A stretch of DNA of 64,000 nt from Clostridium sp. (lineage in GTDB: Bacteria > Bacillota > Clostridia > Clostridiales > Clostridiaceae), in contig JARLHR010000028.1 in NCBI GenBank assembly GCA_031292145.1, forward strand, positions 62,001 through 126,000, written 5' to 3'. The first letter of the stretch is position 1, and each line of letters opens with the position of its first letter. Positions 39,355-48,524 of the stretch are shown here, piece after piece. The position numbers and the translations under genes are program-made. Under the pieces are notes generated by a model, which was given only the letters and a program-made list of their open reading frames with translations, did no database searches and was not told where the DNA came from.

Positions 39355-41487
39355 CTATATTAATTCGATATCTGCTTCTAATGGAGCTATACCTGTAAGT
39401 TGCATGCTTCTGTTATCCGGTTGTGATATTCCAACAAATAATTTAAACTTTTTACTATCGAGTATTCTTTCCCCTTCATCATTTACAACTTCAAAAGATT
39501 TTTTATTTATTATCATTTTTACAACTTTACTTTCTCCCTTATTTAACACAACTCTCTTAAACGCTGATAAACTATAATTATCCACTGCATATTTTGATTC
39601 AGTGTCCTTGATATAGCATTGTAGTACTTCTTCGATGTCAAAATCTCCAATATTAGAAATCCTTATACTTACTTCTACACTTTCAAACTCTTTATTAATA
39701 TCCGATATCGATAAGTCTGACAATTCTACATTGGAATAAGTTAATCCAAATCCAAATGGATATAAACTTTCCCCTTTCATATAACGATAAGTTCTACCTT
39801 TCATAGAATAATCAGTGAATTCTGGTAATTCTTCAGTAGTTCTATAGAAGGTCACTGGTAACTTTCCACTTGGTGAACATTTACCAAATATTAAGTCCGC
39901 TACTGCTCTGCCTCCATGACTACCTGGATACCATGCATTTAAAACAGCAGCACATTTTTCTTCTTGTCCTTGTAAGGTTAATGCACTTCCTGCTCCAAGA
40001 ACAACTATAACTGGTTTACCTACTGCTAGTACCTTTTCAAGTAATTCTTGTTGTTTACCTGGTAAATTTAAGCTTAACTTATCTCCAGCACCATCACTAT
40101 TACCAGCATCACCTTGTTCTCCTTCAATCATAGAATCTAATCCTAAGCACATAACTACAACATCACTATGTTCTGCTACAGCAATAGCTTCAGCCATTCT
40201 ATCATCTGGTTGTGCCAAACCTTCAATTCTGTCGTTATATAAGTGACAGCCTTCTGAATAGAATACTCTTATATCCTCTGCATCTACCGCATCATGAATT
40301 CCTTGTAACATTGTAGTGTATTTAGAAGCTGTACCAAAATAGTTTCCTTTTAACATTAATTCATTATTTGCATTAGGTCCAATAACTCCAATAGATTTTA
40401 ATTTAGATTTGTCTAATGGAAGTAATCCATTGTTTCTTAGCATTACTATGGATTTTCTTGAAGCCATTAAAGAAGCTTCATTATGTTCCTTGCAATCATT
40501 CATTTCATAAGGTATTTCGTTATATTCACAATCTTCATCAAACATACCTAATCTAATTCTAGTTGCCATTAATCTTTCTGCTGCTCTAGTTATATCTTCT
40601 TCCGCTACTAAACCTTCCTTATATGCTAATAACAGTTGAAGATATATATGTCCACAATTTAAATCACAGCCATTTTTTATTGCAAGGGCTGCTGACTCAG
40701 TAGCAGTACTTGTAACATTATGATGTAAATGAAAATCTGCAATAGCCCAGCAATCAGATACTACATGTCCTTTAAATTGCCATTTTCCTCTTAGGATATC
40801 CTTTAATAAAAGTTCACTTCCGCAGCAAGGTTCATCATTTGTACGATTATAAGCTCCCATTACAGCTTCGACATCTGCTTCTTTTACACAAGCTTCAAAA
40901 GCTGGCAAATAAGTTTCATATAAATCCCTTTTGCTTACAACAGCATTAAATTCATGTCTTAGACCTTCTGGCCCACTATGTACTGCAAAATGCTTAGCAC
41001 ATGCTGCTATTTTTAAATATTTTCCGTCTCCTTGCAATCCATTAACAAAGGCAACTCCTAATCTGGAAGTTAAGTATGGATCTTCTCCATATGTTTCATG
41101 ACCGCGTCCCCATCTAGGATCACGGAAAATGTTTACATTGGGTGACCAAAATGTTAATCCTTTATATATATCTCTATCACCTTTTTTAGAATTCTCATTG
41201 TACTTTGCACGTCCTTCGATTGCAATAATTTTAGCAATTTCCTCTAGGAATTCATCATCGAACATAGCCGCAAGTCCAATAGCTTGTGGAAATACTGTTG
41301 CTGTACCAGCTCTTGCTACACCATGTAGCCCTTCATTCCACCAATTGTATCTTGGAATATTTAAATGTTTTATGGCTGGTGAGTTGTAAGTCAATTGTTC
41401 TGCTTTTTCTTGTAGTGTCATTTTTGAAGCCAATTCTTTTGCTTTTTCTAGTGCATATTCATGAGTTATTCTTTCACTGTTTTGCAT
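39355..41487 (-). CDS. GH3 beta-glucosidase/beta-xylosidase
   Basis: The 710-residue enzyme has the GH3 N-terminal barrel, with RYNWWNEGLHGVAR near 44, FWSPNVNIFRDPRWGRGHET near 115, AKHFAVHSGPE near 167 and the nucleophile Asp245 in VVSDCWAI. The alpha/beta sandwich comes next, with the KGNYFG and EGEQGDAGN stretches, and a C-terminal fibronectin-III-like domain ends the protein. The WNEGLHG signature is common in the xylosidase/glucosidase group of bacterial GH3. No signal peptide. The ATG at 41487 is chosen because GGAGGAAG lies 5 nt upstream; a TTG five codons earlier overlaps that site. In a xyloglucan locus it would split the cellobiose/cellotriose core left after debranching, or xylosides. 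It stands head-to-head with a truncated araC. Confidence 0.92.
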   Translation of the reverse strand: MQNSERITHEYALEKAKELASKMTLQEKAEQLTYNSPAIKHLNIPRYNWWNEGLHGVARAGTATVFPQAIGLAAMFDDEFLEEIAKIIAIEGRAKYNENSKKGDRDIYKGLTFWSPNVNIFRDPRWGRGHETYGEDPYLTSRLGVAFVNGLQGDGKYLKIAACAKHFAVHSGPEGLRHEFNAVVSKRDLYETYLPAFEACVKEADVEAVMGAYNRTNDEPCCGSELLLKDILRGKWQFKGHVVSDCWAIADFHLHHNVTSTATESAALAIKNGCDLNCGHIYLQLLLAYKEGLVAEEDITRAAERLMATRIRLGMFDEDCEYNEIPYEMNDCKEHNEASLMASRKSIVMLRNNGLLPLDKSKLKSIGVIGPNANNELMLKGNYFGTASKYTTMLQGIHDAVDAEDIRVFYSEGCHLYNDRIEGLAQPDDRMAEAIAVAEHSDVVVMCLGLDSMIEGEQGDAGNSDGAGDKLSLNLPGKQQELLEKVLAVGKPVIVVLGAGSALTLQGQEEKCAAVLNAWYPGSHGGRAVADLIFGKCSPSGKLPVTFYRTTEELPEFTDYSMKGRTYRYMKGESLYPFGFGLTYSNVELSDLSISDINKEFESVEVSIRISNIGDFDIEEVLQCYIKDTESKYAVDNYSLSAFKRVVLNKGESKVVKMIINKKSFEVVNDEGERILDSKKFKLFVGISQPDNRSMQLTGIAPLEADIELI

Positions 41488-41614
41488 AATGTCTTCCTCC
41501 AAATCATATTTAACGTTACATTCCGCTTGAATTAATTATATATAATCTTATGTTGACCTAACAAGAAATTACTTATATAATTATAGACAGAATTTATCCT
41601 TTCGGAGGTATCTT

Positions 41615-41809
41615 ATGTTAAAATATGAGGCATATCATTTTGGCGAAGGCGATCTCTTTTCAAATTATTATCCTATAAATCTTAATTATCAAGTTCATCT
41701 GCATCGTAGTTTTGAATTTATTTTTGTTAAGGATGGTAATATAGACGTTTCTGTTAACAATAGGACTTTTAATCTCGAGAGAAATAACTGTATGCTGATA
41801 TTAACTTAA
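41615..41809 (+). pseudogene. Truncated AraC regulator beside GH3 (cupin fragment only)
   Basis: A GGAGGT site and ATG start a 64-codon frame that reads like the N-terminal cupin of AraC regulators: HFGEGDLFSNYYPINL, HLHRSFEFIFVKDGNIDVSV, NRTFNLERNNCMLIL. It stops just where the cupin would continue, and the whole DNA-binding domain is absent. Forty bp later begins half of the palindromic element and then the stop of the AraC-GH39 gene, so the 3' two thirds were probably lost in a deletion that involved this element. It must have been the divergent regulator of GH3. As a 64-residue protein it cannot bind DNA. Confidence 0.75.
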
Positions 41810-41848
41810 ACCAGATACTATTAATATCAAAACAAGAAAGCTGATAGC

Positions 41849-41893
41849 AAATAATCATGGCATTTTGGACTTGTTATTTTCTTTCATGTGCCT
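41849..41893. repeat. Solo right half of the palindromic element
   Basis: These 45 bp are identical to 23006-23050, the right end of the 163-bp element, in the same orientation. The left half is absent. Its outer end supplies the TAG stop of the AraC-GH39 gene, just as the left tip of the full element supplies the GH31 stop. Confidence 0.75.
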
Positions 41894-44354
41894 AAAGCAT
41901 TCTTAATTTTATAAAGCAGACATCGTTTTCTCTCATGTCAATACTGTAATTAAATTCGTGACTTTTATTAATTTCAATTTCTTCAACTAAAAAAGGTCTT
42001 CCGGAATTTGGCTCATACATCTCTTTAACCTGATCTCGGCTTAAATTCATCGGCGAGCCCATTTTAATATAATCGGTATACACATCATTGCTTCCGTAAC
42101 CTACTCGGTATAGCTCCAAGCGGTATCTTCCTTCCATCAGCCCTCTAGCCACAAATACTACGGATTCTTTTTCTTTTGACGGCATGTCCTTGTTGAAAAA
42201 CTTCCGGTTATCGGCATCCTGTTTAGGCAAGGTTAAATCCCAAAACAATGCCTGTATTTCATTTTCATCCTTACAAACCCAGCTTTCTTCATCTATATTA
42301 TTTAGCTCATATTCACCAAGTTCATGGATAAACTTATAAGAAAAATATGCTGCCTTCTTTAAAGATTGTGCATTTATCAATCCAAAACCACCATGAAAAG
42401 GTGTAGGAGGCGGACCCTCTTCTTCAAAAATATCTGTAAATGCCCAGTAGCACATTGAATCTGCCACACCGTCAAGATTCTTAAGAGTGTGCAGAATATA
42501 TGGAGCTTCTATATAACTGTCATGGATAGGATCCCGGTTGGAGCAGCATGAACTCCATTCTGTATAGTGTATGTCTAGGTGCGGCATTGAAGACTTCATA
42601 ACTTTTTCCTTAACAGCTTTTACACTGTTTATTATCTCATCTTTATCACCTAACTGAATGACGTAATTGCCAAATTCATCAAAAAAACCTTCCATCCCAT
42701 AAGTATGAGTAGAAATAAAATCAATAGGAGTTCCGGAAGCACTGCAGTGGTCTATGATCTCATTTATCCATCCATTTCCTGCACTTGCAGGCCCCCCTAT
42801 GCGGTACCCTCTGCAAACATCTTTCACAGCCTTAACTGTATAATCATATAATTTAAAGTATTCCTTCATATCTGAATCGAAAAACCCCCAGAAGTTTGGC
42901 TCATTCCATACTTCAAAATACCAGGTCAGTATTTCATCCCTACCATATCTATCTTCAAGATGCAAAACAAAGCTGTTAATAAATTTGTACCACTTATTAT
43001 AATCCTTTGGATGAGTTATATTACCTTTCCACCATAATACTGTATGATTCCCGCTTGCTAAAGCTTCTGGCATTAACCCTAGCCCAACAAAGGGCTTCAT
43101 TCCTTTTTCTAAAATATTATCATATACTTTATCGGTATACTGCCAGTTATAGATGGCATTTCCTTCGCTATCTTCACTATAAACGGCCAACTCGTCATGA
43201 AAAATTCCATGAAATCTTAGATACTTAAAACCGCATTCTCTTCTGACAATAGCAAGCTGGCTGTCAAAATCCTTTCTAAGCACTTCCCCCGCACGTCCTG
43301 CACCAACGCTGAAAGATGCATACTTATTGTGTTTGCCTTTAATATCGTTTACATCGATACAAATAGTCCTTACATTTTCCCTCTCAGGTATACAATTATT
43401 AAATATCTCCGTATTTTTAGATATAAGTTCCTTTTTAACTAATTCCTCTTTGAATTTATCTGTATAATAAATATACCCCTTAACCAAATCTGATTCATAA
43501 ACTTTTTTGTTTTTATTTTCTTGTTTCTTGTTATTCCTGTATTCCAGGGGTGAACATTTATACACCTCCTTAAAGACCTTATAGAAGTACTTTATGTTTT
43601 TAAAGCCGCACGATAAAATAATATTGGTTATAGATTCTTCGCTCCTGACCAGAAACTCTGTAGCTTTATTCATCCTTATATTGGTTATATATTGACCTAT
43701 AGATAATCCAGTATGTTCCTTAAAAAAGTGTGCCATATAATATCTGCTTAAATGAAGGACTTCAGCCAAAGCATTATTATTTATCTCATTCATGTAGTTT
43801 TTTTCAATATATTCAAAGATTATTTTCAACCTTTTAAATACTATATTATTTTCCTTCAATTCATTTTCACTGTTTATTATATACGGCAAATTACTTATGA
43901 GGATGCCAAAGAGCTTGTAGATTAATGAAATCACCTCGTATTCGTAACCCCTCTTTTTATATACAAGACTATTTATTATTTCACTTGCTAATTTCTTTAA
44001 ATTTAAAATAATACAGGAATCCATCTCTTTCGAAATATCTGGCAGGTTCTTTTGAAATCTTATCCGCGATAAATATGGAAAATGATATTCCATAAATTTG
44101 GGATTGATTTGAATTATCTGCAACAGGCATTCACTTTCAATGCTCTGGATTTGATGTAGCTCCTTAAATCCTATAAGCGCAATATCATCCTTTTGCAGAA
44201 AATATGTGTTTTCAGAGATTATTAATTTTAATTTTCCTTCCAGCACATAAACTATTTCTAATTCATCATGCCAATGAAGCGAGAAATTATTTAATTTAGC
44301 TGTGAACACTTTTACCGGAAGATTCTCATCGTAATCTACCACTTCGTAATTCAT
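41892..44354 (-). CDS. AraC regulator fused to a GH39-type glycosidase domain
   Basis: This 820-residue protein combines two complete parts. Residues 1-285 are an AraC regulator with cupin (LHWHDELEIVYVLEGKLKL near 30) and double HTH (NALAEVLHLSRYYMAHFFKEH; ILSCGFKNIKYFYKVFKEVY). After a linker, residues about 330-820 form a GH39-like TIM barrel plus beta domain. Both GH39 catalytic glutamates are present: acid/base Glu485 (FEVWNEPNFWG) and nucleophile Glu599 (HYTEWSSCCSNRD). No signal peptide. The glycosidase part may be an active beta-xylosidase that acts on the inducer, or a ligand-sensing domain that keeps the active site. It is divergent from the secreted GH5 gene at 44762, its probable target. 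Its last codons run into the repeat at 41849-41893. Confidence 0.9.
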   Translation of the reverse strand: MNYEVVDYDENLPVKVFTAKLNNFSLHWHDELEIVYVLEGKLKLIISENTYFLQKDDIALIGFKELHQIQSIESECLLQIIQINPKFMEYHFPYLSRIRFQKNLPDISKEMDSCIILNLKKLASEIINSLVYKKRGYEYEVISLIYKLFGILISNLPYIINSENELKENNIVFKRLKIIFEYIEKNYMNEINNNALAEVLHLSRYYMAHFFKEHTGLSIGQYITNIRMNKATEFLVRSEESITNIILSCGFKNIKYFYKVFKEVYKCSPLEYRNNKKQENKNKKVYESDLVKGYIYYTDKFKEELVKKELISKNTEIFNNCIPERENVRTICIDVNDIKGKHNKYASFSVGAGRAGEVLRKDFDSQLAIVRRECGFKYLRFHGIFHDELAVYSEDSEGNAIYNWQYTDKVYDNILEKGMKPFVGLGLMPEALASGNHTVLWWKGNITHPKDYNKWYKFINSFVLHLEDRYGRDEILTWYFEVWNEPNFWGFFDSDMKEYFKLYDYTVKAVKDVCRGYRIGGPASAGNGWINEIIDHCSASGTPIDFISTHTYGMEGFFDEFGNYVIQLGDKDEIINSVKAVKEKVMKSSMPHLDIHYTEWSSCCSNRDPIHDSYIEAPYILHTLKNLDGVADSMCYWAFTDIFEEEGPPPTPFHGGFGLINAQSLKKAAYFSYKFIHELGEYELNNIDEESWVCKDENEIQALFWDLTLPKQDADNRKFFNKDMPSKEKESVVFVARGLMEGRYRLELYRVGYGSNDVYTDYIKMGSPMNLSRDQVKEMYEPNSGRPFLVEEIEINKSHEFNYSIDMRENDVCFIKLRML

Positions 44355-44761
44355 AATCCCAACCTCCTTTGTAAAGTATTACTCAAGTTTGCTTTTACTT
44401 CGGTAACATTCCTTCCAATTGTTAGTTTAATTTCACTCTAACTTATTGGAATTATACCATACTCTTTATACATTTTATACACCACACTAACAACACCCTT
44501 TTATACATGTTGTACAATTTTCCATAGCACATTGTTAATTTTACACATTTCCAATTAATTCAAAACCTCATTTATGTTTTATAGACTATTATAAACCATA
44601 ATATATAAAATACAAAACAACAATAAACAAGAATACAATAGCAATAATATCCATGAATTAGAATCAAATAAAAGGTATATTTATTATATGTATAAATTTA
44701 GGTATGCTTAGCATCAAAGAAGTTTATGCTAGAAATTCGGATAATATTAGGAGGAATTTTA
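44355..44761. promoter_or_regulatory. Divergent AraC-GH39/GH5 control region with direct repeats
   Basis: The 407-bp gap contains two 17-mers, TTTATACATTTTATACA at 44465-44481 and TTTATACATGTTGTACA at 44500-44516, which match at 15 of 17 positions and lie 35 bp apart. This fits an AraC-family binding site. The GH5 side ends with AGGAGGAA 8 nt before its ATG; the AraC-GH39 side has AAAGGAGGTTGGG. No other gene was seen in the gap. Confidence 0.5.
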
Positions 44762-46531
44762 ATGAAAAAAACAAAATTTTTGAGGCAGCTGACAGCTCTC
44801 GTAGTAACGTTATCAGTAGTTCTTCCGTTTGGTAGTGCCAATTTGCAGCACGTATCGGCAGCAGAAAACAGCCAAACTAGGTCACAGACCTATGTCGAAA
44901 ATATGGGAAAAGGTTGGAACTTGTGTAATACCTATGATAGCCTTAGAACTGACGACTTTTCTAAATCTGATGAGACCTCTTGGGGAATGCCGGTGGTAAC
45001 TCAAGATTTTATTAAAGCAGTAAAAGCTAAAGGCTTCAACAGTATACGTATACCAATGACTGCATATACAAGATATTCATTAGTTGATGGACACTACGTA
45101 ATAAATCAAGCATGGATAACAAAATATAAGCAAACTGTTGACTGGGCCGTTGCTGAAGGACTTTATGTTATGATCAACACTCACCACGATTCCTGGACAT
45201 GGCTTTCAAAGTGGGATGGAAATAAGTCATCAGAGGAATATAAAACATATGTTGATTTATGGACACAGATTGCCGATACTTTTAAGGACGAACCAGATAC
45301 AGTGTGCTTTGAGACAATAAATGAGCCTTGTTTTGACAGCGATACAGGTAGCATCACTAAACAAGATAAATTAGATATGATTAACCTTGCAGCACATGAT
45401 ATTGTTCGTAAATCAGGTGGAAATAATGCAACAAGAATGATGGTAATTCCTACTATGGGTTGTAATAGTGCTGATGGGAATAGCGACAAAACATCTAAAT
45501 TTATTTCTAGTCTGAATGATCCAAACATTATTGCTACAGTGCATTATTATAGTGACTGGGTATATAGTGGTAGCCTTGGTATTACAGGCTTTGACGAAAA
45601 ATTATATCCCGATACTGATAAAACTGAGACACCTAGAACAAACGTAGATCTATTTTTCAACACACTATCCGATAGTTTTACCTCTAAAGGTATTGGAGTT
45701 GTGATTGGCGAATATGGCTTATTAGGTGCTGATTTCGGTGCTTCAGCTCACCAGGAAGGTGAAAAACTTAAATATTTTGAATATATGAACTACATGGCAT
45801 CGCAAAAAGGAGTTTGCCCAATGGTTTGGCAAGGTATAATTAATAGAGATCCTGCTACAAACTATTCCTATAATCCTCCTTTACTTGGAGCTATGGTTGA
45901 TGCTTGTATCCATGGAGCACGTTCATCTTATTCAACAGGGTTAAATGAACTATATTTAACAAAGGCTGTTGATGATGGTTTACAGATTCCACTTACCCTA
46001 AATGGTAATCAATTCCTAGGAATTGATGGATTAACTAATGGGCAAGATTATACCTATGATGAAACAACTGCAACAGTTACTCTTTCAAAGGATTTTGTAA
46101 ATAGTAAATTCAATGCTTTGGCAGCGAATCAATACGGCAACATTGCTGATTTGGTTATGAAATTCTCAGCAGGTGCTGATTGGCATCAATATTTAATAAA
46201 ATATTCAGCAGCTGTACTTAACCCAGCTACAGGCACAACGACATCATTTGATATTCCGGTTAACTTTAATGGTGCAAAATTAAGACGTGCTGCAGCCTAT
46301 GATGCATCCGGAAAAAGAGTAGGTACTTCTAGCTGGTTCACATATGAGCAATGGGACAGTGGCTTTAAAGCAGACTATGATAAGAGTACAATTACCATCC
46401 CAGATACCTTCTTCAAAGACGGTTCCGTAAAGGATGGAACAATAAAGTTCACTTTTGAATTCTATGACGGTCAAAAAATTAACTATACCATAGAAAAGAA
46501 TGGAACTACTGTAACAGGTCAGCAAAGCTAA
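44762..46531 (+). CDS. Secreted GH5 endoglucanase/xyloglucanase with X2 and CBM46-like domains
   Basis: This 589-residue protein starts at an ATG 8 nt after AGGAGGAA and has a signal peptide cleaved near residue 35 (HVSAAE). The GH5 barrel covers about 45-385, with acid/base Glu188 (ETINEPCFD) and nucleophile Glu317 (VIGEYGLLG). Next come an immunoglobulin-like X2 domain (about 390-480; LNGNQFLGIDGLTNGQDYTY) and a C-terminal CBM46-like domain with YEQWDSGFKADYD. This GH5_4-X2-CBM46 order is known from enzymes in which CBM46 helps bind beta-glucan and xyloglucan. It probably cuts the xyloglucan backbone outside the cell. It is transcribed divergently from the AraC-GH39 gene, its likely regulator. 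Confidence 0.93.
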   Translation: MKKTKFLRQLTALVVTLSVVLPFGSANLQHVSAAENSQTRSQTYVENMGKGWNLCNTYDSLRTDDFSKSDETSWGMPVVTQDFIKAVKAKGFNSIRIPMTAYTRYSLVDGHYVINQAWITKYKQTVDWAVAEGLYVMINTHHDSWTWLSKWDGNKSSEEYKTYVDLWTQIADTFKDEPDTVCFETINEPCFDSDTGSITKQDKLDMINLAAHDIVRKSGGNNATRMMVIPTMGCNSADGNSDKTSKFISSLNDPNIIATVHYYSDWVYSGSLGITGFDEKLYPDTDKTETPRTNVDLFFNTLSDSFTSKGIGVVIGEYGLLGADFGASAHQEGEKLKYFEYMNYMASQKGVCPMVWQGIINRDPATNYSYNPPLLGAMVDACIHGARSSYSTGLNELYLTKAVDDGLQIPLTLNGNQFLGIDGLTNGQDYTYDETTATVTLSKDFVNSKFNALAANQYGNIADLVMKFSAGADWHQYLIKYSAAVLNPATGTTTSFDIPVNFNGAKLRRAAAYDASGKRVGTSSWFTYEQWDSGFKADYDKSTITIPDTFFKDGSVKDGTIKFTFEFYDGQKINYTIEKNGTTVTGQQS

Positions 46532-46652
46532 CTAATTTAATTTTACTTTTGATTCCAAAGTTAATACAGTTACTATCCATTTAATTAGAGTAATGATTAT
46601 TGTATCAGGTTGACTTTTAACTTTCAAAAAGAAAAGAGATATTTAAATTATT

Positions 46653-46698
46653 AGGGAGCATACATAGATTTGATTTACAAAAACTATGTATGCTCCCT
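46653..46698. terminator. Bidirectional terminator
   Basis: A perfect 15-bp stem, AGGGAGCATACATAG at 46653-46667 with 46684-46698, lies between the convergent GH5 gene and the six-gene operon. AT-rich sequence flanks both sides. Confidence 0.7.
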
Positions 46699-46706
46699 TA
46701 AAGACA

Positions 46707-46961
46707 TTACCAATATTTTTCTGCATCAGGACAATAATTTTTCTTAATTGCTGCTCTCATTTCAACAAAGCAACCACAAATTTTGCACATGCCATTAATC
46801 AAATTATCGCACTGCATACATAAATCTAATCTTTTTTTATATTCATTATCGTCTGTTTTTATATTCTTATCTAAATTTTTAATATAATCCTGTAAATGCT
46901 GATATTCTTTCTCTTCAAATAACTTATCCAATAAACATTTTTTGCAAAATCTTTGATTCAT
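46707..46961 (-). CDS. Small cysteine-rich protein (DUF6171-like)
   Basis: This 84-residue protein has cysteine pairs in zinc-ribbon spacing: CKKC at 6-9, then CMQCD near 48-52, CKICGC near 59-64 and a last Cys near 77 (NYCPDAEKYW). It resembles the DUF6171 family of Firmicutes, for which I know no function. It is the last gene of the operon and starts 6 bp after the GH51 stop, so it is surely co-transcribed. It has no signal peptide or membrane helix. Metal binding is likely from the Cys pattern; any link to arabinose metabolism is only positional. Confidence 0.75.
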   Translation of the reverse strand: MNQRFCKKCLLDKLFEEKEYQHLQDYIKNLDKNIKTDDNEYKKRLDLCMQCDNLINGMCKICGCFVEMRAAIKKNYCPDAEKYW

Positions 46962-46967
46962 AATATT

Positions 46968-48434
46968 CTATTCAATAACTAAGTGAAGTACACTACATCT
47001 AGGAATCTTAAAATTAATCCCCTTATCTGTAATTTCAAAATCTGTAAATTCTTCAGTCTTTACTACTTCTGGTGCCTCGAAAGTATTATGAGCACACATT
47101 TCATTAGTCAAAATAGTGGCTTTCACAGCTTTGATTTCCTTCTCTACAAAAATACCTTCAATATCATAATCTTCAGAAATTGACAAGTTATTTATAGTAA
47201 CATTAATTCTTCCTTCTGCATCTACAGATACTGATTCATGTAAATTTGGCACTTGTTCTTCTTCAATTCCTATATTTTCTGTTTCTATATAACTTTGAAC
47301 AAGAGTTGCATCTTGATGATTCTTGTACATATTAAATACATGATAAGTTGGAGTTAAAATCATCTTTTCTCCTTCTGTCAAAATAACGGATTGAAGTACA
47401 TTTACTACTTGAGCAAGATTTGCCATCTTAACTCTATCACAGTTTTTATTGAATATATTTAAATTTATACCTGCAACTAAAGCATCTCTCATTGTATTTT
47501 GTTGGAATAAAAATCCTGGATTAGTTCCAGGCTCAACCTCAAACCAAGTTCCCCATTCATCAACTATTAACCCAACTCTTTTTTCAGGATCATACTTATC
47601 CATAATAGCACCATGTCTATGAATTAGTTCCTCCATTACTAATGTTTTCTTAAGAGTCATATACCATTGCTTTTCATTAAAATCAGTTGCAGAGTTTTTG
47701 GGTGTCCATGCACTCGTATAATAATGAAGAGATAATCCATCCATAAAGATACCTGCAACCTTCATAAGGTTTTCTGTCCAATTATAATCGTCTGCATTTG
47801 GTCCACAAGCAATTTTATATAATTTATTCTGGTCGTAATTTCTACAATATGTTTGGTATCTCCTAAATTCATTAGCATAATATTCTGGTGTCATATTACC
47901 TCCACAACCCCAGTTTTCATTACCAACGCCAAAATATTTTACTTTCCATGGTTCTGAATGTCCATTTTCTTTTCTTAATTCAGCCATAGGTGAAATACCA
48001 TTAAAAGTTAAGTACTCAACCCATTCAGACATTTCTTGAACTGTTCCACTTCCTAAATTTCCATTGATATTTGGTTCACATTCAAGCTGTCTGCATAATT
48101 CCATAAATTCGTGGGTACCAAAACTATTATCTTCTACTACTCCACCCCAATGAGTATTTACCATCTTTTTACGCTTTTCTTTTGGTCCAATTCCATCTTT
48201 CCAATGATATTCATCAGCAAAACATCCACCCGGCCAACGAAGTACTGGTATTTTTATTTCCTTTAGCGCTTGTACCACATCATTCCTCATTCCATTAGTA
48301 TTTGGAATTTTAGAATTTTCACCTACATATATTCCCTCATATATACACCTTCCTAAATGCTCTGAAAAATGCCCATAAATTTCTTTATTAATTTTTCCTT
48401 TTTTCTCATGTACATTTACAAATAACTTGCTCAT
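46968..48434 (-). CDS. abfA: GH51 alpha-L-arabinofuranosidase
   Basis: The 488-residue cytoplasmic enzyme has the GH51 TIM barrel with [20 protein letters not shown] near 69-88, acid/base Glu173 ([11 protein letters not shown]) and nucleophile Glu293 ([11 protein letters not shown]), followed by the jelly-roll domain (about 380-488). The ATG at 48434 has GGAGG 5 nt upstream; an ATG four codons earlier overlaps that site. It releases terminal alpha-L-arabinofuranose from short oligosaccharides, complementing the GH43 and GH127 enzymes. It is the fifth gene of the operon that begins with GH43 at 54546. Confidence 0.95.
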   Translation of the reverse strand: MSKLFVNVHEKKGKINKEIYGHFSEHLGRCIYEGIYVGENSKIPNTNGMRNDVVQALKEIKIPVLRWPGGCFADEYHWKDGIGPKEKRKKMVNTHWGGVVEDNSFGTHEFMELCRQLECEPNINGNLGSGTVQEMSEWVEYLTFNGISPMAELRKENGHSEPWKVKYFGVGNENWGCGGNMTPEYYANEFRRYQTYCRNYDQNKLYKIACGPNADDYNWTENLMKVAGIFMDGLSLHYYTSAWTPKNSATDFNEKQWYMTLKKTLVMEELIHRHGAIMDKYDPEKRVGLIVDEWGTWFEVEPGTNPGFLFQQNTMRDALVAGINLNIFNKNCDRVKMANLAQVVNVLQSVILTEGEKMILTPTYHVFNMYKNHQDATLVQSYIETENIGIEEEQVPNLHESVSVDAEGRINVTINNLSISEDYDIEGIFVEKEIKAVKATILTNEMCAHNTFEAPEVVKTEEFTDFEITDKGINFKIPRCSVLHLVIE

Positions 48435-48524
48435 AATATCCTCCATTCATTATTCAATTAAATACTTTAATATTTAATTCATCAATTAATATTAGCTTTA
48501 ATATACTACATTATAGAATCTAAT

